In this document: positions 53,592-62,871 of the stretch, piece after piece
Position numbering within the stretch: the first letter of the stretch is position 1
How the letters are laid out: each line of letters begins with the position of its first letter
From: Candidatus Puniceispirillum sp.
Lineage (GTDB): Bacteria > Pseudomonadota > Alphaproteobacteria > Caedimonadales > UBA1908
Direction: 5' to 3'
DNA: 64,000 nucleotides
Assembly: GCA_013822015.1 (NCBI GenBank)
Contig: PNJU01000002.1
Location: 1 to 64,000 of the forward strand
Translations under genes and position numbers: made by a program
The notes under the pieces: model-generated
The model's input: the letters and a program-made list of their open reading frames with translations, nothing else
What the model was told of the DNA's origin: nothing
The model's database searches: none

Positions 53592-54533
53592 ATGAAAGGT
53601 ATTCAAATCGTCCCTTATAACACCAAAATTGACTTCGTCGGTAAGCGGTGGGTTGGGTATATCGTGGCCATTTGTATTGTGCTTGGCACAGCTGTCAGCC
53701 TCATGACAAAAGGCCTGAACCTCGGCATCGACTTTCGCGGAGGTATCCTCTTAGAGGTGCGCCTACCGGAAGCACCGGATCTGGCCAAACTACGTACTCA
53801 GATGAACGACCTTGGACTTGGCGATGTGAAGCTTCAAAGCATTGGCAATGACCCCCGTGATATCCTGATGCGCCTTGAGCGCCAGAAGGGTGCCGAAGAC
53901 GCACAGGGGCATGCTGTCGCCAAAATCAAGGAAAGTCTTGGCTCGAAGGTGGATTATCGCCGTGTGGAGACCGTGGGACCAAAGGTCAGTGATGATCTGA
54001 TTCACAGTGGTCTGATGGCGACTGTCATGGCGCTAGGTCTTATGCTTGTGTATATCTGGTTCCGGTTCGAGTGGCAGTTTGGCGTGTGCGGTGTGATCGC
54101 CCTCGTCCATGACGCCATTGCGGTGATTGGCTTTTACGCTATCTCAGGCCTTGAGTTCAGTGAAGGGGCCCTGGCGGCGATTTTGACCACCGTTGGTTAC
54201 TCCATCAATGACACGGTTGTGATCTATGACCGTCTGCGCGAAAATCTGCGCAAGTACAAGAAAACCTCAGTTGCTGAGATCATGAACCTCAGTATGAACG
54301 AGACCCTCTCACGAACGGTTTTGACATCCAGCACCACCATCTTGGCGCTTTTTGCTCTCTACTGGTTGGGAGGCCCTGTCATTGAAGCCTTTAGCCTGCC
54401 CATTTTGGTGGGTATCTTAGTGGGTACACTCTCATCCATTTTCTTGTCCGTGACACTTCTTTTGAACTTTGACATCCGTGCCCATCTTCAAAAGAAGGAA
54501 GAAGAAGCGGCCCAAGCCGACGCCCAAGCATAA
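53592..54533 (+). CDS. secF: Protein translocase subunit SecF
   Basis: A 313-residue membrane partner of SecD. The N-terminal [17 protein letters not shown] holds the conserved GIDFxGG; the membrane domain contains [20 protein letters not shown], typical of SecF. Six transmembrane segments are visible. The end overlaps the upstream extension of the tyrosyl-tRNA synthetase ORF, but that gene's likely start lies after this stop. Normal length, part of secD-secF-tyrS-lysC. Confidence 0.95.
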   Translation: MKGIQIVPYNTKIDFVGKRWVGYIVAICIVLGTAVSLMTKGLNLGIDFRGGILLEVRLPEAPDLAKLRTQMNDLGLGDVKLQSIGNDPRDILMRLERQKGAEDAQGHAVAKIKESLGSKVDYRRVETVGPKVSDDLIHSGLMATVMALGLMLVYIWFRFEWQFGVCGVIALVHDAIAVIGFYAISGLEFSEGALAAILTTVGYSINDTVVIYDRLRENLRKYKKTSVAEIMNLSMNETLSRTVLTSSTTILALFALYWLGGPVIEAFSLPILVGILVGTLSSIFLSVTLLLNFDIRAHLQKKEEEAAQADAQA

Positions 54534-54549
54534 AGAAAGGAATAAAACC

Positions 54550-55809
54550 GTGACGCTTACCTCATTCAAATCAGCGTTTCTCCACGAATCCCTGGAGCGC
54601 GGTTTTATCCACCAAGGGACAGACATGGACCTTTTGGACGACCTTATGTCCAAGGGGCCTATTGTGGCTTATCTTGGGTTCGACATGACCGCCAGAAGCC
54701 TCCACGTGGGCTCACTTTTGCAAATCATGTGGTTGCGCCTTTTGCAAAAGACTGGTCACAAGCCTGTGGTGCTTTTGGGTGATGGTACAACGCGCATTGG
54801 GGATCCTTCCTTTAAGGACGCCTCACGCCCCATGATTTCTGAAGAAGAGATTGAGCTTAACGCTGCCGGTATCGGCCAAGTATTTGCCAAGTACCTCTCC
54901 TTTGGAGGCGGACCCACGGACGCCGTGACTGTGCGCAACTACAGTTGGCTCAAGGATCTCAATTACCTCGATTTTTTGGACAAGTACGGGCGACATTTTT
55001 CCGTCAACCGGATGCTTTCCTTTGACAGCGTGAAGCTGCGCATGGAGCGGGAGCAGAACCTTAGCTTCCTGGAGTTCAACTACATGATCCTCCAGGCTTA
55101 CGACTTCTTAGCGCTCCACCGCTCCCATGGATGCATTTTGCAGCTGGGAGGGAGCGATCAGTGGGGCAATATCCTCAACGGTGTGGAGCTTATCCGCCGC
55201 TTGTCAGATGGCCAGGGTTTTGGCCTGACATCGCCCCTTGTGACAACGGCCTCAGGTCAAAAGATGGGGAAGACGTCCCAGGGCGCTGTATGGCTCAACG
55301 CAGATATGCGCTCTCCCTTCGAGTATTGGCAGTTCTGGCGCAATACCCAGGACGCGGACGTTGAGCGCTTCTTAGGCCTATTTACAGAACTTCCCATGGA
55401 TGAGGTCGCGCGCCTCGCTGCTCTGCAAGGCGCCGAGATTAATGAGGCCAAGAAAATCCTTGCCGATGAAGCTACGCGCCTGTGCCACGGGGACGCAGCG
55501 CTTCAACAAGCGCAAGAAACCGCTAAAGGACTTTTTGAGGACAAATCAGCCTCCCTTGACGCCCTGCCCCGCCACATGGTCTCCCGGGCACAGCTTTCAC
55601 AAGGGCTCTTGCTCATCGACCTTTTTGTGGCAACGGGTCTTGCCCAAAGTAAAGGTGAGGCCAGGCGCCTCATTCGCGGCCAAGGCGCGCGCCTCAACGA
55701 GGTGGTCATCACCAATGAGGAAGCGTATTTGCTAGAAAGTGACATTCAAGACGCCGTCGCCAAGCTCTCTAGTGGACGCAAGCGTCACGCTCTGGTATGT
55801 GTGTCGTAA
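54550..55809 (+). CDS. tyrS: Tyrosyl-tRNA synthetase
   Basis: A 419-residue class I synthetase. The HIGH-type motif is SLHVGSLLQ, tyrosine-binding residues lie in YLGFDMTA and [18 protein letters not shown] is conserved, and the KMSKS-type loop is [13 protein letters not shown]. The C-terminal S4 RNA-binding domain covers about residues 355-419 ([18 protein letters not shown]). The GTG at 54550 is preferred, with AAAGGA eight bases upstream. Follows secF by 16 bases and precedes lysC by 25. Confidence 0.95.
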   Translation: MTLTSFKSAFLHESLERGFIHQGTDMDLLDDLMSKGPIVAYLGFDMTARSLHVGSLLQIMWLRLLQKTGHKPVVLLGDGTTRIGDPSFKDASRPMISEEEIELNAAGIGQVFAKYLSFGGGPTDAVTVRNYSWLKDLNYLDFLDKYGRHFSVNRMLSFDSVKLRMEREQNLSFLEFNYMILQAYDFLALHRSHGCILQLGGSDQWGNILNGVELIRRLSDGQGFGLTSPLVTTASGQKMGKTSQGAVWLNADMRSPFEYWQFWRNTQDADVERFLGLFTELPMDEVARLAALQGAEINEAKKILADEATRLCHGDAALQQAQETAKGLFEDKSASLDALPRHMVSRAQLSQGLLLIDLFVATGLAQSKGEARRLIRGQGARLNEVVITNEEAYLLESDIQDAVAKLSSGRKRHALVCVS

Positions 55810-55834
55810 GTTCCTTATGGGATAACGCGCACCC

Positions 55835-57040
55835 ATGCTGATCATCCAGAAGTTCGGAGGCACCTCCGTTGCGACCCCTGCCCTCATTCAAAAATGCGCG
55901 GCCCACGCGCAAAAAGAAATTTTAAAGGGTAACAAGGTCGTGGTGGTTGTCTCCGCCATGGCCGGTGTCACCGATCAGCTAGACGCCTATGTGCGCGAGA
56001 TTTCCCTTGCCCCCAGCATGCGTGAGTACGACGTTGTGGTCTCTTCAGGCGAGCAGGTCACATGTGGCCTCATGGCCATAGCGCTGCGCGCCATGGGGCT
56101 TCCTGCCGTCTCAAACCTTGGCTGGCAAGTGCCCGTGCGCACCTGTGCAACCTTTGGCCACAGCCGCATTGAAGGCGTTGACCCAGCCGGCTTAGAAGAC
56201 GCCCTGTCCCAAGGACTCATTCCCGTTGTGGCGGGCTTTCAAGGTGTGACCGCGGATAATGAGCTGACAACCTTCGGGCGAGGAGGCTCGGACATCACGG
56301 CCGTGGCGCTGGCCGTCGCCCTCAAAGCAGATCGCTGCGACCTTTATAAAGACGTACCGGGTATTCTCACCGCAGACCCGCGCCTTGTTCCCCAAGCCCG
56401 CCTTATCCCCGTGATGACGGGACAGGAAATGCTGGAGCTGGCTTCCCTTGGCGCCAAAGTCCTTCAGCCACGCGCTGTAGAAATGGCCTTGAATCTGGGA
56501 GCGCGCCTGCGTATCTTATCCACCTTTGAGCCTGGACAGGGCACACTGATCGACCTTCAGGAGAAGACCATGGAAAAAGCCCACGTGCGCGCCCTTGTGT
56601 GCCAGAAGTCCCAGGCCCATGTGAGCCTGTCCCATGGTGGGCGTGTGAGCGATTTTCTCAAGTCCCTTGAGCGGGCCCATATACCAACAGACATGATTTC
56701 CTTTGTGAAAGATGATCTTGTCCTGAGCCTGCCCCAAGATAAAAGCGCACAAGCCGTCAGCCTGCTTGGACAGATCACAAATGCCTCCATCGCGCTTACG
56801 GGCGGCCTTGCGAAAGTCTCCCTTGTGGGTAACGGCCTGCGGGCTCACCCAGAGATCTTGCGTACCGTCTTTGATATTCTGGACGAGCGTAAGATTGCCG
56901 TTCATGCTTCATGCGTGTCCGAGACACGTATGAGTCTTTTGATTGATGAAGTGTACGCGGAACTTGTCCTGCGTCTGCTTCATACTGCTTTTGACCTAGA
57001 TAAAGAGGATCCCCATGCCCCACACCTTCAATCAGCTTAA
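55835..57040 (+). CDS. lysC: Aspartate kinase
   Basis: A 401-residue enzyme phosphorylating aspartate, the first step to lysine, threonine, methionine and diaminopimelate. The N-terminal IIQKFGGTSVAT is the nucleotide-binding signature; TFGRGGSDITAVALAVAL is the aspartokinase phosphate loop; CDLYKDVPGILTADPR follows. The C-terminal part has two ACT domains (VSLSHGGRVSDFLKSLE and LVGNGLRAHPEILR) for feedback control. Its end overlaps the next gene by 26 bases. Confidence 0.94.
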   Translation: MLIIQKFGGTSVATPALIQKCAAHAQKEILKGNKVVVVVSAMAGVTDQLDAYVREISLAPSMREYDVVVSSGEQVTCGLMAIALRAMGLPAVSNLGWQVPVRTCATFGHSRIEGVDPAGLEDALSQGLIPVVAGFQGVTADNELTTFGRGGSDITAVALAVALKADRCDLYKDVPGILTADPRLVPQARLIPVMTGQEMLELASLGAKVLQPRAVEMALNLGARLRILSTFEPGQGTLIDLQEKTMEKAHVRALVCQKSQAHVSLSHGGRVSDFLKSLERAHIPTDMISFVKDDLVLSLPQDKSAQAVSLLGQITNASIALTGGLAKVSLVGNGLRAHPEILRTVFDILDERKIAVHASCVSETRMSLLIDEVYAELVLRLLHTAFDLDKEDPHAPHLQSA

Positions 57041-58028
57041 CGCCCTGTGGTCACGCGGCCAAGAGTTCCTTGGCACACCTTACGCCATTTTAGGCGGCGC
57101 CATGAGTTGGGTTTCTGAGCGGAGTTTAGTCAGCGCCATTTCCAACGCGGGCGGCTTTGGTGTCCTTGCCTGTGGGGCCATGACGCCTGCCCTTTTGGAT
57201 GAGGAAGTGCGTGCAACAAAAACGCTGACAACCAAACCCTTTGGCGTGAACCTCATCACCCTCCATCCAGACCTTGACGCCCTTATTGACGTATGTATCC
57301 GTCATGGCGTGTCACACGTGGTTCTGGCAGGCGGCGTGCCGGCAGCCCCCTCCATTGCGAAGCTGAAGGACGCTGGCATCAAAGTTATCTGCTTTACCCC
57401 GACGCTGGCCCTTGGCAAGCGCCTCATCAAGGCGGGAGTAGACGCCCTTGTCATTGAAGGCAGCGAAGCGGGTGGCCACATCGGTCCCGTCTCCACAAGC
57501 GTCCTTGCCCAGGAGATCCTGCCCAACCTCCAAGACGTTCCCATCTTTGTGGCCGGCGGCATTGGACGCGGTGAGTGCATGCTGTCTTACCTTGAGATGG
57601 GTGCCTCAGGATGCCAGTTGGGCACGCGCTTTGTGTGCGCCCTGGAGTCCCGCGCCCATCCCAACTTCAAGAAAGCCTTCATTCGTGCCAACGCCCGTGA
57701 CGCGGTTTCGTCAACCCAAATTGACCCGCGCTTTCCCGTGATCCCCGTGCGGGCGCTGGCAAATGAAGGCATGACAACCTTTGCCGCCACACAGCGTGAG
57801 ATGATCGCAAAAGTGGACAGCGGCGAGATGGAGCTTCAGGAAGCGCAGCTGGCCATTGAGCACTTTTGGGCCGGTGCGCTTCGCCGCGCCGTTGTGGACG
57901 GAGACGTCACACACGGCTCCCTCATGGCCGGACAAAGTGTCGGCCTTGTGACTGCAGAAGAGTCCATTGATGATATCATGAAGATGCTCATCGAACAGGC
58001 GCGCGCCAAACTGCGCACCCGTCATTAG
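57015..58028 (+). CDS. NAD(P)H-dependent flavin oxidoreductase / nitronate monooxygenase-like
   Basis: A 337-residue FMN TIM-barrel protein of the 2-nitropropane dioxygenase/FabK group. It shows YAILGGAMSWVSERSLVSA, NAGGFGVLACGAM, FGVNLITLHP, VIEGSEAGGHIGPVS and VAGGIGRG, then GTRFVCALES. The family includes nitronate monooxygenases and enoyl-ACP reductase II; key residues do not let me decide. Starts inside the lysC 3' end (26-base overlap in another frame), so it is translationally coupled to it. Confidence 0.85.
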   Translation: MPHTFNQLNALWSRGQEFLGTPYAILGGAMSWVSERSLVSAISNAGGFGVLACGAMTPALLDEEVRATKTLTTKPFGVNLITLHPDLDALIDVCIRHGVSHVVLAGGVPAAPSIAKLKDAGIKVICFTPTLALGKRLIKAGVDALVIEGSEAGGHIGPVSTSVLAQEILPNLQDVPIFVAGGIGRGECMLSYLEMGASGCQLGTRFVCALESRAHPNFKKAFIRANARDAVSSTQIDPRFPVIPVRALANEGMTTFAATQREMIAKVDSGEMELQEAQLAIEHFWAGALRRAVVDGDVTHGSLMAGQSVGLVTAEESIDDIMKMLIEQARAKLRTRH

Positions 58029-58048
58029 GCAAACAGAAGGAGCGTTCC

Positions 58049-58861
58049 ATGAAGAGACTGAAGTTTTTTTTCGCTTTGTTATTCTTCACAGGGACCTCCT
58101 TCGGCTCTTGCGGTGACGAAATTCTGGGCGCTGACTTGTCACCTGAGCTTTTGGCAAAGCTGCACAGCGACCATATCCACATCACATTCTGGGACTTGCA
58201 TGAGCTGCTGCCACTGGATGAAATACGCCGCATCCAAAAGGAAAGAGGGGATTGTGCCTCCATGGACGCGATCGAGCGCGCCCATCAAGGGCTGGCCGCC
58301 TTGATCGCGGACCAACTCAAAAGCACTCCAGCACCGACCTTCCTTGACATTGATGGGTTCCATGGGGATCTTGCCGGTGCGCTTTTGCCATTCCTGAGCG
58401 CAAAGAATGAAGACGGATCTTTTCGCCTGACCCACCTAGGCCTTGATGGCCGCGTCTTTTGCGGGCTTTTTCAAAACCCGGATACCATGTACGCTCTCAC
58501 GCAAAACACAAACCTAAGAAGTCTGCGCCTTCATAGGTTTTTACCACAAGAATGCTATAGGGGTCTTCAGGCACTCACCTCTCTTGATGAGCTCGATTTA
58601 TCGTCGACCTACCTTCGGGTTGCTCCAGATCATCACTTCATGCATTACCTCCTGACAGGGTCACTGCTTTCCTTTAAAGCGCCTCAAAGTGCTCACGACG
58701 AGCCTGCGCATTTACAGGCATTTCTTCCTGCGCTCTGGCAGGCTGAAGGGATTATCGACGAAAGACGTACCACCCATGGCGCAGAAGCGCAAAGTGCATC
58801 TTCTTTACCCCCCTCGTTTAAGCCTCTCCCCCCAATACCCTCAACGATTAGGGAGCTCTAA
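58049..58861 (+). CDS. Secreted leucine-rich-repeat-like protein, tandem family member 1
   Basis: A 270-residue protein with a signal peptide (MKRLKFFFALLFFTGTSFGS). The central part has leucine-rich-repeat-like units: FRLTHLGLD, then QNTNLRSLRLHRF, then LTSLDELDLSSTYL. An FKAP element follows, where the other copies have F-x-(A/M)-P. The C-terminus is Pro/Ser-rich. Three paralogues follow downstream with the same order of blocks. AGGAG lies six bases before the ATG. It is 20 bases after the flavin oxidoreductase stop, so it may be read from the lysC transcript. LRR proteins usually bind other proteins; in a host-associated bacterium an effector role is plausible. Confidence 0.65.
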   Translation: MKRLKFFFALLFFTGTSFGSCGDEILGADLSPELLAKLHSDHIHITFWDLHELLPLDEIRRIQKERGDCASMDAIERAHQGLAALIADQLKSTPAPTFLDIDGFHGDLAGALLPFLSAKNEDGSFRLTHLGLDGRVFCGLFQNPDTMYALTQNTNLRSLRLHRFLPQECYRGLQALTSLDELDLSSTYLRVAPDHHFMHYLLTGSLLSFKAPQSAHDEPAHLQAFLPALWQAEGIIDERRTTHGAEAQSASSLPPSFKPLPPIPSTIREL

Positions 58862-59003
58862 ACAGGATGCTAACCCAGGAACGCTTTGCACGGTTGTATA
58901 AAATTGCATTAGCTCTTCAACACAAGGGAGCCTCAGGCGTCAAAAAACATGCCAAGCAGGAGCTGCTTCTCAATACAGATTCATCCGGCCAACCAAGGAA
59001 AGT

Positions 59004-59903
59004 ATGCCGTTCATGACGCCCCATGTTATCCTTTCCCTCACCCTTCTGGCCGTTCAGTCTTCCTGCGCTTGGGCGAGCAACTCCGATAAAATCCCCCCAG
59101 ACGCCTTAGAGGAAGAACACCCTGCACCCGCTACTTTTCATATGAGCGCCACGGATTTAGAGCGCGCTGTCCCAGATCTGTGTATGTTTCGGCGGATGCG
59201 AAAAAAGGATCTTGCCTTCTTGGGGCAGCACCATGAGTTTATTAGCACATCACCAATTCATGATGGCTATATAGACGCCAAATTTGCATCTTTATCCCAG
59301 CCAGCCTCCATTGATTTGCAGCACCACTCTCCTTCGCTCACGCCCCATTACATACGCTACTTGAAGGCGCAAAATGAAGACGGGTTATTTCCCCTCATCC
59401 ACCTGGGACTTCCCGCGCTGACCTTTGGTGCCATTTTACACCACCCCGCAGGGCCGGGCGCCCTTCGCCAAAATACCTCGCTCACAAGCGTGCGTGTATA
59501 CGGCTCTTTGACCACAGACACTCTCCTTTTTCTTGAACATGTGACTCAACTTAGAAACCTAGATCTATCACAAGCAAGACTAACCCTAGAGACGGCGCCC
59601 ATCCTTTCCTCGTACTTGCAGACCCACCCTGGCCTCACAGCCTTTCAAATGCCACAGCACGCGCCCCAGACATGGATCACCGAAGCAGTTGTGCTTTTTT
59701 TACGCTTTGGTTCATATCTTTCTCAAGCACTTCCTCAGAGTGAACAGGCGGCTCCTCTTCGAAGTTTTGGCACCCTTGCACAGAGACTGCCATCCACACT
59801 CGTGTGTGCTCATCAACATGTTGACGCCATACGTACTTTTGATGAAAACACGCGCTTAAAAGATCTGAGATTATTAACAGTGCTGCTTGAAAATCTTGAT
59901 TAG
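59004..59903 (+). CDS. Secreted leucine-rich-repeat-like protein, tandem family member 2
   Basis: A 299-residue paralogue of the genes at 58049, 60079 and 61902. Signal peptide MTPHVILSLTLLAVQSSCAWA. Matching blocks: FPLIHLGLP, QNTSLTSVRVYGS, LRNLDLSQARL and LTAFQMPQ. The ~100 residues before the repeats carry a member-specific region with CMFRRMRKKDLAF. AAGGA lies five bases before the first ATG. The 142-base gap before it contains a TATAAA-like box near 58895 that could drive it separately. Confidence 0.65.
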   Translation: MPFMTPHVILSLTLLAVQSSCAWASNSDKIPPDALEEEHPAPATFHMSATDLERAVPDLCMFRRMRKKDLAFLGQHHEFISTSPIHDGYIDAKFASLSQPASIDLQHHSPSLTPHYIRYLKAQNEDGLFPLIHLGLPALTFGAILHHPAGPGALRQNTSLTSVRVYGSLTTDTLLFLEHVTQLRNLDLSQARLTLETAPILSSYLQTHPGLTAFQMPQHAPQTWITEAVVLFLRFGSYLSQALPQSEQAAPLRSFGTLAQRLPSTLVCAHQHVDAIRTFDENTRLKDLRLLTVLLENLD

Positions 59904-60078
59904 TGCCTTTCTCCTCTGTTGCATTATGAAGCGCCTTAAGTGAGATAAACGCCTGCCAAAGATCCCAGAGCTATGCTAAGAATATTCTCACAAGGCTCAC
60001 ACGCCTCAAATTGTCTGAATCTATACGCCCAAGATACAACGCGTTAGGTTTTAACAATAAACGACGGGAGAATACAAA

Positions 60079-60912
60079 ATGGGTCCAGTCATCTTTGCGC
60101 TTGCGCTCTTTACCTGCCTCCAAAATGCCCATGGCTGCGCCATAGACGACGGGGAAGATCGTCTCGCGCTGGCGGCGCGTCCTGCACCTGGGTCGACCCA
60201 TGATAAAGTCGCGACTTCACTGAGCTCAGATCACATGCATGTCTCGCAAGAAGACATCAGTAATCTTATCTGCGAGCATATCTTCCTTCAACTTCAATGC
60301 GGGGGCCTAGGCGCGCCTCAACGATCAATAGAGCTGTCCATATCTACAGACGCGTTAGTCAAACGTACCCTCACACACCTCCTGGCGCGGTCAAAGCCCT
60401 CAAGAACTCCTATCTCACTTGATCTTGAGTTTCATCACGAAGAACTTGCCGGTGCTGTTTTGCCGTATTTGTGTGCACAGCGTGAAGAAGAACCCTTCCG
60501 ATTGACCCATCTTGGGCTTGATGCAGGCGTCCTTTCGTCACTTTCCCAAAACCCAGAGGTCGCCCGGGCCCTTACACCAAACGCAAGTCTTACTCGCCTA
60601 CGTCTCTATGGCGTGCTTGACACGTGTGATTTTCTCACCCTCTTCCCCCATCTGACCTATCTTGACGCGTCGAGCGTGACGATATCTGACGAGAAAGCAG
60701 GGACCCTTGTTGATAAAATTCAAGGGATGACGTCTCTTCGCTCTTTCACAGCACCAAACTCGGAAATGCAAGAAGTGACACAGTCGATCTTTCAAGCTTT
60801 AGGGCTCTGCCCGCCCTCCAGCACACATCTGGCTGCTCTCAAACAAATCGAAGAAAATCTGCGTCAGGCAGCCCGGCCTTCACCTCAACTTGGCAAGTCA
60901 CAAGCGCGCTAG
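60079..60912 (+). CDS. Secreted leucine-rich-repeat-like protein, tandem family member 3
   Basis: A 277-residue paralogue. Signal peptide MGPVIFALALFTCLQNAHGC. Matching blocks: LAGAVLPYLCAQREEEPFRL, THLGLDAG, PNASLTRLRLYGV, LTYLDASSVTI and LRSFTAPN. It is closest to member 1 in the first block (LAGALLPFLSAKNEDGSFRL). GGGAG lies about eight bases before the ATG. It sits 175 bases after member 2 and 264 bases before the AT-rich VOC-like gene. Confidence 0.65.
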   Translation: MGPVIFALALFTCLQNAHGCAIDDGEDRLALAARPAPGSTHDKVATSLSSDHMHVSQEDISNLICEHIFLQLQCGGLGAPQRSIELSISTDALVKRTLTHLLARSKPSRTPISLDLEFHHEELAGAVLPYLCAQREEEPFRLTHLGLDAGVLSSLSQNPEVARALTPNASLTRLRLYGVLDTCDFLTLFPHLTYLDASSVTISDEKAGTLVDKIQGMTSLRSFTAPNSEMQEVTQSIFQALGLCPPSSTHLAALKQIEENLRQAARPSPQLGKSQAR

Positions 60913-60989
60913 CCGCCACCTAAGAAAAGAAAGCCATTCGCACATCATATAGACCCTCACACCTGTACGTCGAGGCCTTGGCTAAACAC

Positions 60990-61043
60990 ATGAAAAAGGA
61001 TATCTTCATCCTGTGCTTATCTTCAGATTTGAATTTGTCCTAG
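60990..61043 (+). pseudogene. Short signal-peptide-like ORF, possible gene remnant
   Basis: ATG at 60990 encodes MKKDIFILCLSSDLNLS and stop. It looks like the start of an exported protein cut short. No ribosome binding site is clear. It may be the decayed 5' end of another family member; very tentative. Confidence 0.2.
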
Positions 61044-61176
61044 AACGAAAGCCTGCGTTTTCAGCAAGAATGAGTGACACGAAAGACAAGACTACAGAGA
61101 AATTGCATTCCCAAAATAGATTTGGCGCATTCATACGTGGGTTTGGAGGGTTAAATGGTAAAAAAGCGACATCAAA

Positions 61177-61833
61177 ATGTTTGCGGCTTTTATAGTCTCT
61201 TCCTTTAGTGCGATGCCCCATATGTCTGCTTCATCAATTCAACCAGTACGCACAGCTTTGTTCTCCTCAACACCCCAAAAATTGTGCAATTTTTATAAAA
61301 ATTATGGGCTTTTGTTTAAGAGTTGTAGAACAGCAGACATGGAACATTACCCTTCCTTAAATAGTAGCTTATGGATAATAAAAACCCCACCCCACTTATC
61401 AGAAAGTAAGTGCTTGGGAGGGTTTATCACATGTCATTTAACCCCAGAATTAAATGAGGGATTCAAATTTATATATGACCCCAAAAAAAGTCTCGTATCC
61501 GGACAAGCGTATGTGGCTCAGGAGTTGTACAGCCAAATAGCGTCCATAAACAATGATACTTGGGTTAGCATCGTGCGTCACTCCCCCATAGACGAATTAA
61601 AGGAATTCTATAGCGATATTCCTGGGTGGAATATGGAACAACATGGTGCAGGTCCTCGTCATTATGCGGCTGAATATAAAAAAAACGTATTTGAAATATA
61701 TCCTAACCGTTTAGAAAATTCGTCAAAAATGGAATTTGTGGTAATAGCCCCTGATAGTCGGTATGTTCCACATGGGCGCGAAGACAGTCCCACCGAGGAT
61801 TTAGACGGAAGACAAATACGATTTTTTCAGTAA
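61177..61833 (+). CDS. Exported VOC/glyoxalase-like protein in AT-rich DNA
   Basis: A 218-residue protein. Both halves have the start of a vicinal-oxygen-chelate module: VRTALFSSTPQKLCNFYKN and then WVSIVRHSPIDELKEFYSDI, followed by FEIYP. Metal residues are not well conserved, so activity is doubtful. The N-terminus is hydrophobic but lacks the usual basic residues. A 17-codon ORF in another frame (61154-61207, MVKKRHQNVCGFYSLFL) has GGAGG five bases before its ATG and overlaps the start, so a frameshift may have separated the true 5' end. The AT-rich sequence suggests separate origin from the LRR genes around it. Confidence 0.5.
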   Translation: MFAAFIVSSFSAMPHMSASSIQPVRTALFSSTPQKLCNFYKNYGLLFKSCRTADMEHYPSLNSSLWIIKTPPHLSESKCLGGFITCHLTPELNEGFKFIYDPKKSLVSGQAYVAQELYSQIASINNDTWVSIVRHSPIDELKEFYSDIPGWNMEQHGAGPRHYAAEYKKNVFEIYPNRLENSSKMEFVVIAPDSRYVPHGREDSPTEDLDGRQIRFFQ

Positions 61834-61901
61834 GGAAGAGCACAAATGAAAAAAGCCACAAAACCCTTATGCGGCACCTACGTAACTGAGCACCACATCA
61901 T

Positions 61902-62774
61902 ATGAAGCTGTCCATCGAAGCCTTAGCAAAGCACATTTTGTGCTCGGGAATTGTAAGCACCTTATCTGCATTTTTTTTCGGTGCCCATGCGTGCTTTGGG
62001 TCATCGGGCCACAGCGTGCAAGATCCCTTCACTACCCATGACCCTAGATACGCTACTCTGACAGGGAGGGCCTTCCCCACACCTCGCCACATGTGCGAAC
62101 CGGACACCTTACCATTGCCACAAAAACTCCACGCATACGCCGTTACTGCACTTGAAGAGGCAATCATCATGCAAAGCGCATGGCCTGAGCAATATCATGA
62201 TGTCATGATGGGATCCTATGAATCCCCTCGCGAGCATGTTGTCTGGGATCTTGTGCTTTTTCTACAAAGACGCAATACCACTGGGACGTGCTTCTTCACA
62301 CATTTAGAAATCCACGCAGACGCCCTGGATGCCTTAATAGCGCACCAGGATGGTCCCAAAATCTTGCAGGAAAACGCGGGTCTGATTTCTTTGGCACTTT
62401 ACGGGCAAGCAGGGGAGAATACATATACAGCGCTCAGATACTTTCCCTATTTGAAACGACTAGACTTATCAAAATCACAGTTTCTTTCGTGGACAACGCC
62501 GACATTGATAACGTGCATAAGTCATCTGCACGCCCTCCAGTCATTCACGGCGCCAGACCAATTATACGAATACATGATAGTCAACGCTGTCATTGTCGCA
62601 AATAGCCCGTGCAGATCTGAGAAACCGCTGTGCGAAGACGCCCTCGGGCACTATCGAACACTTAGGGAGTTGTGCAAAACCATCAACGAAAATCATCGCA
62701 AAAGGAGTGCATTCATGCTGACCATGCTCTTAACCGACTTAATGAGCGAGAACTCACAAGATGCGCCATCATAA
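61902..62774 (+). CDS. Secreted leucine-rich-repeat-like protein, tandem family member 4
   Basis: A 290-residue, most divergent paralogue. It has a longer N-terminus before the hydrophobic signal (HILCSGIVSTLSAFFFGAHA). Matching blocks: FFTHLEIHADAL, ENAGLISLALYGQ, LKRLDLSKSQF and LQSFTAPD. The ATG at 61902 has only a weak ribosome binding site. It lies 68 bases after the VOC-like gene and is the last gene before sucC. Confidence 0.6.
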   Translation: MKLSIEALAKHILCSGIVSTLSAFFFGAHACFGSSGHSVQDPFTTHDPRYATLTGRAFPTPRHMCEPDTLPLPQKLHAYAVTALEEAIIMQSAWPEQYHDVMMGSYESPREHVVWDLVLFLQRRNTTGTCFFTHLEIHADALDALIAHQDGPKILQENAGLISLALYGQAGENTYTALRYFPYLKRLDLSKSQFLSWTTPTLITCISHLHALQSFTAPDQLYEYMIVNAVIVANSPCRSEKPLCEDALGHYRTLRELCKTINENHRKRSAFMLTMLLTDLMSENSQDAPS

Positions 62775-62812
62775 CCACGAAGCCTACACATGATTTTCTC
62801 GCCCTTTTCCCT

Positions 62813-62840
62813 TGATCGCACGCATGTTATAATGCGATCA
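62813..62840 (+). promoter_or_regulatory. sucC promoter with overlapping inverted repeat
   Basis: An extended -10 promoter element TGTTATAAT (62825-62833) lies 39 bases before the sucC ATG. It is framed by a perfect seven-base inverted repeat, TGATCGC (62813-62819) and GCGATCA (62834-62840). This placement over the -10 region is what a repressor operator would look like. Confidence 0.5.
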
Positions 62841-62871
62841 GCATGCGTATAATGAAAGGCAGGGCAAAAAA

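Noticed and set aside
61013-61195. A 60-codon plus-strand ORF before the VOC-like gene
   Set aside because: No ribosome binding site and no recognisable motif. It is kept only as part of the intergenic description.
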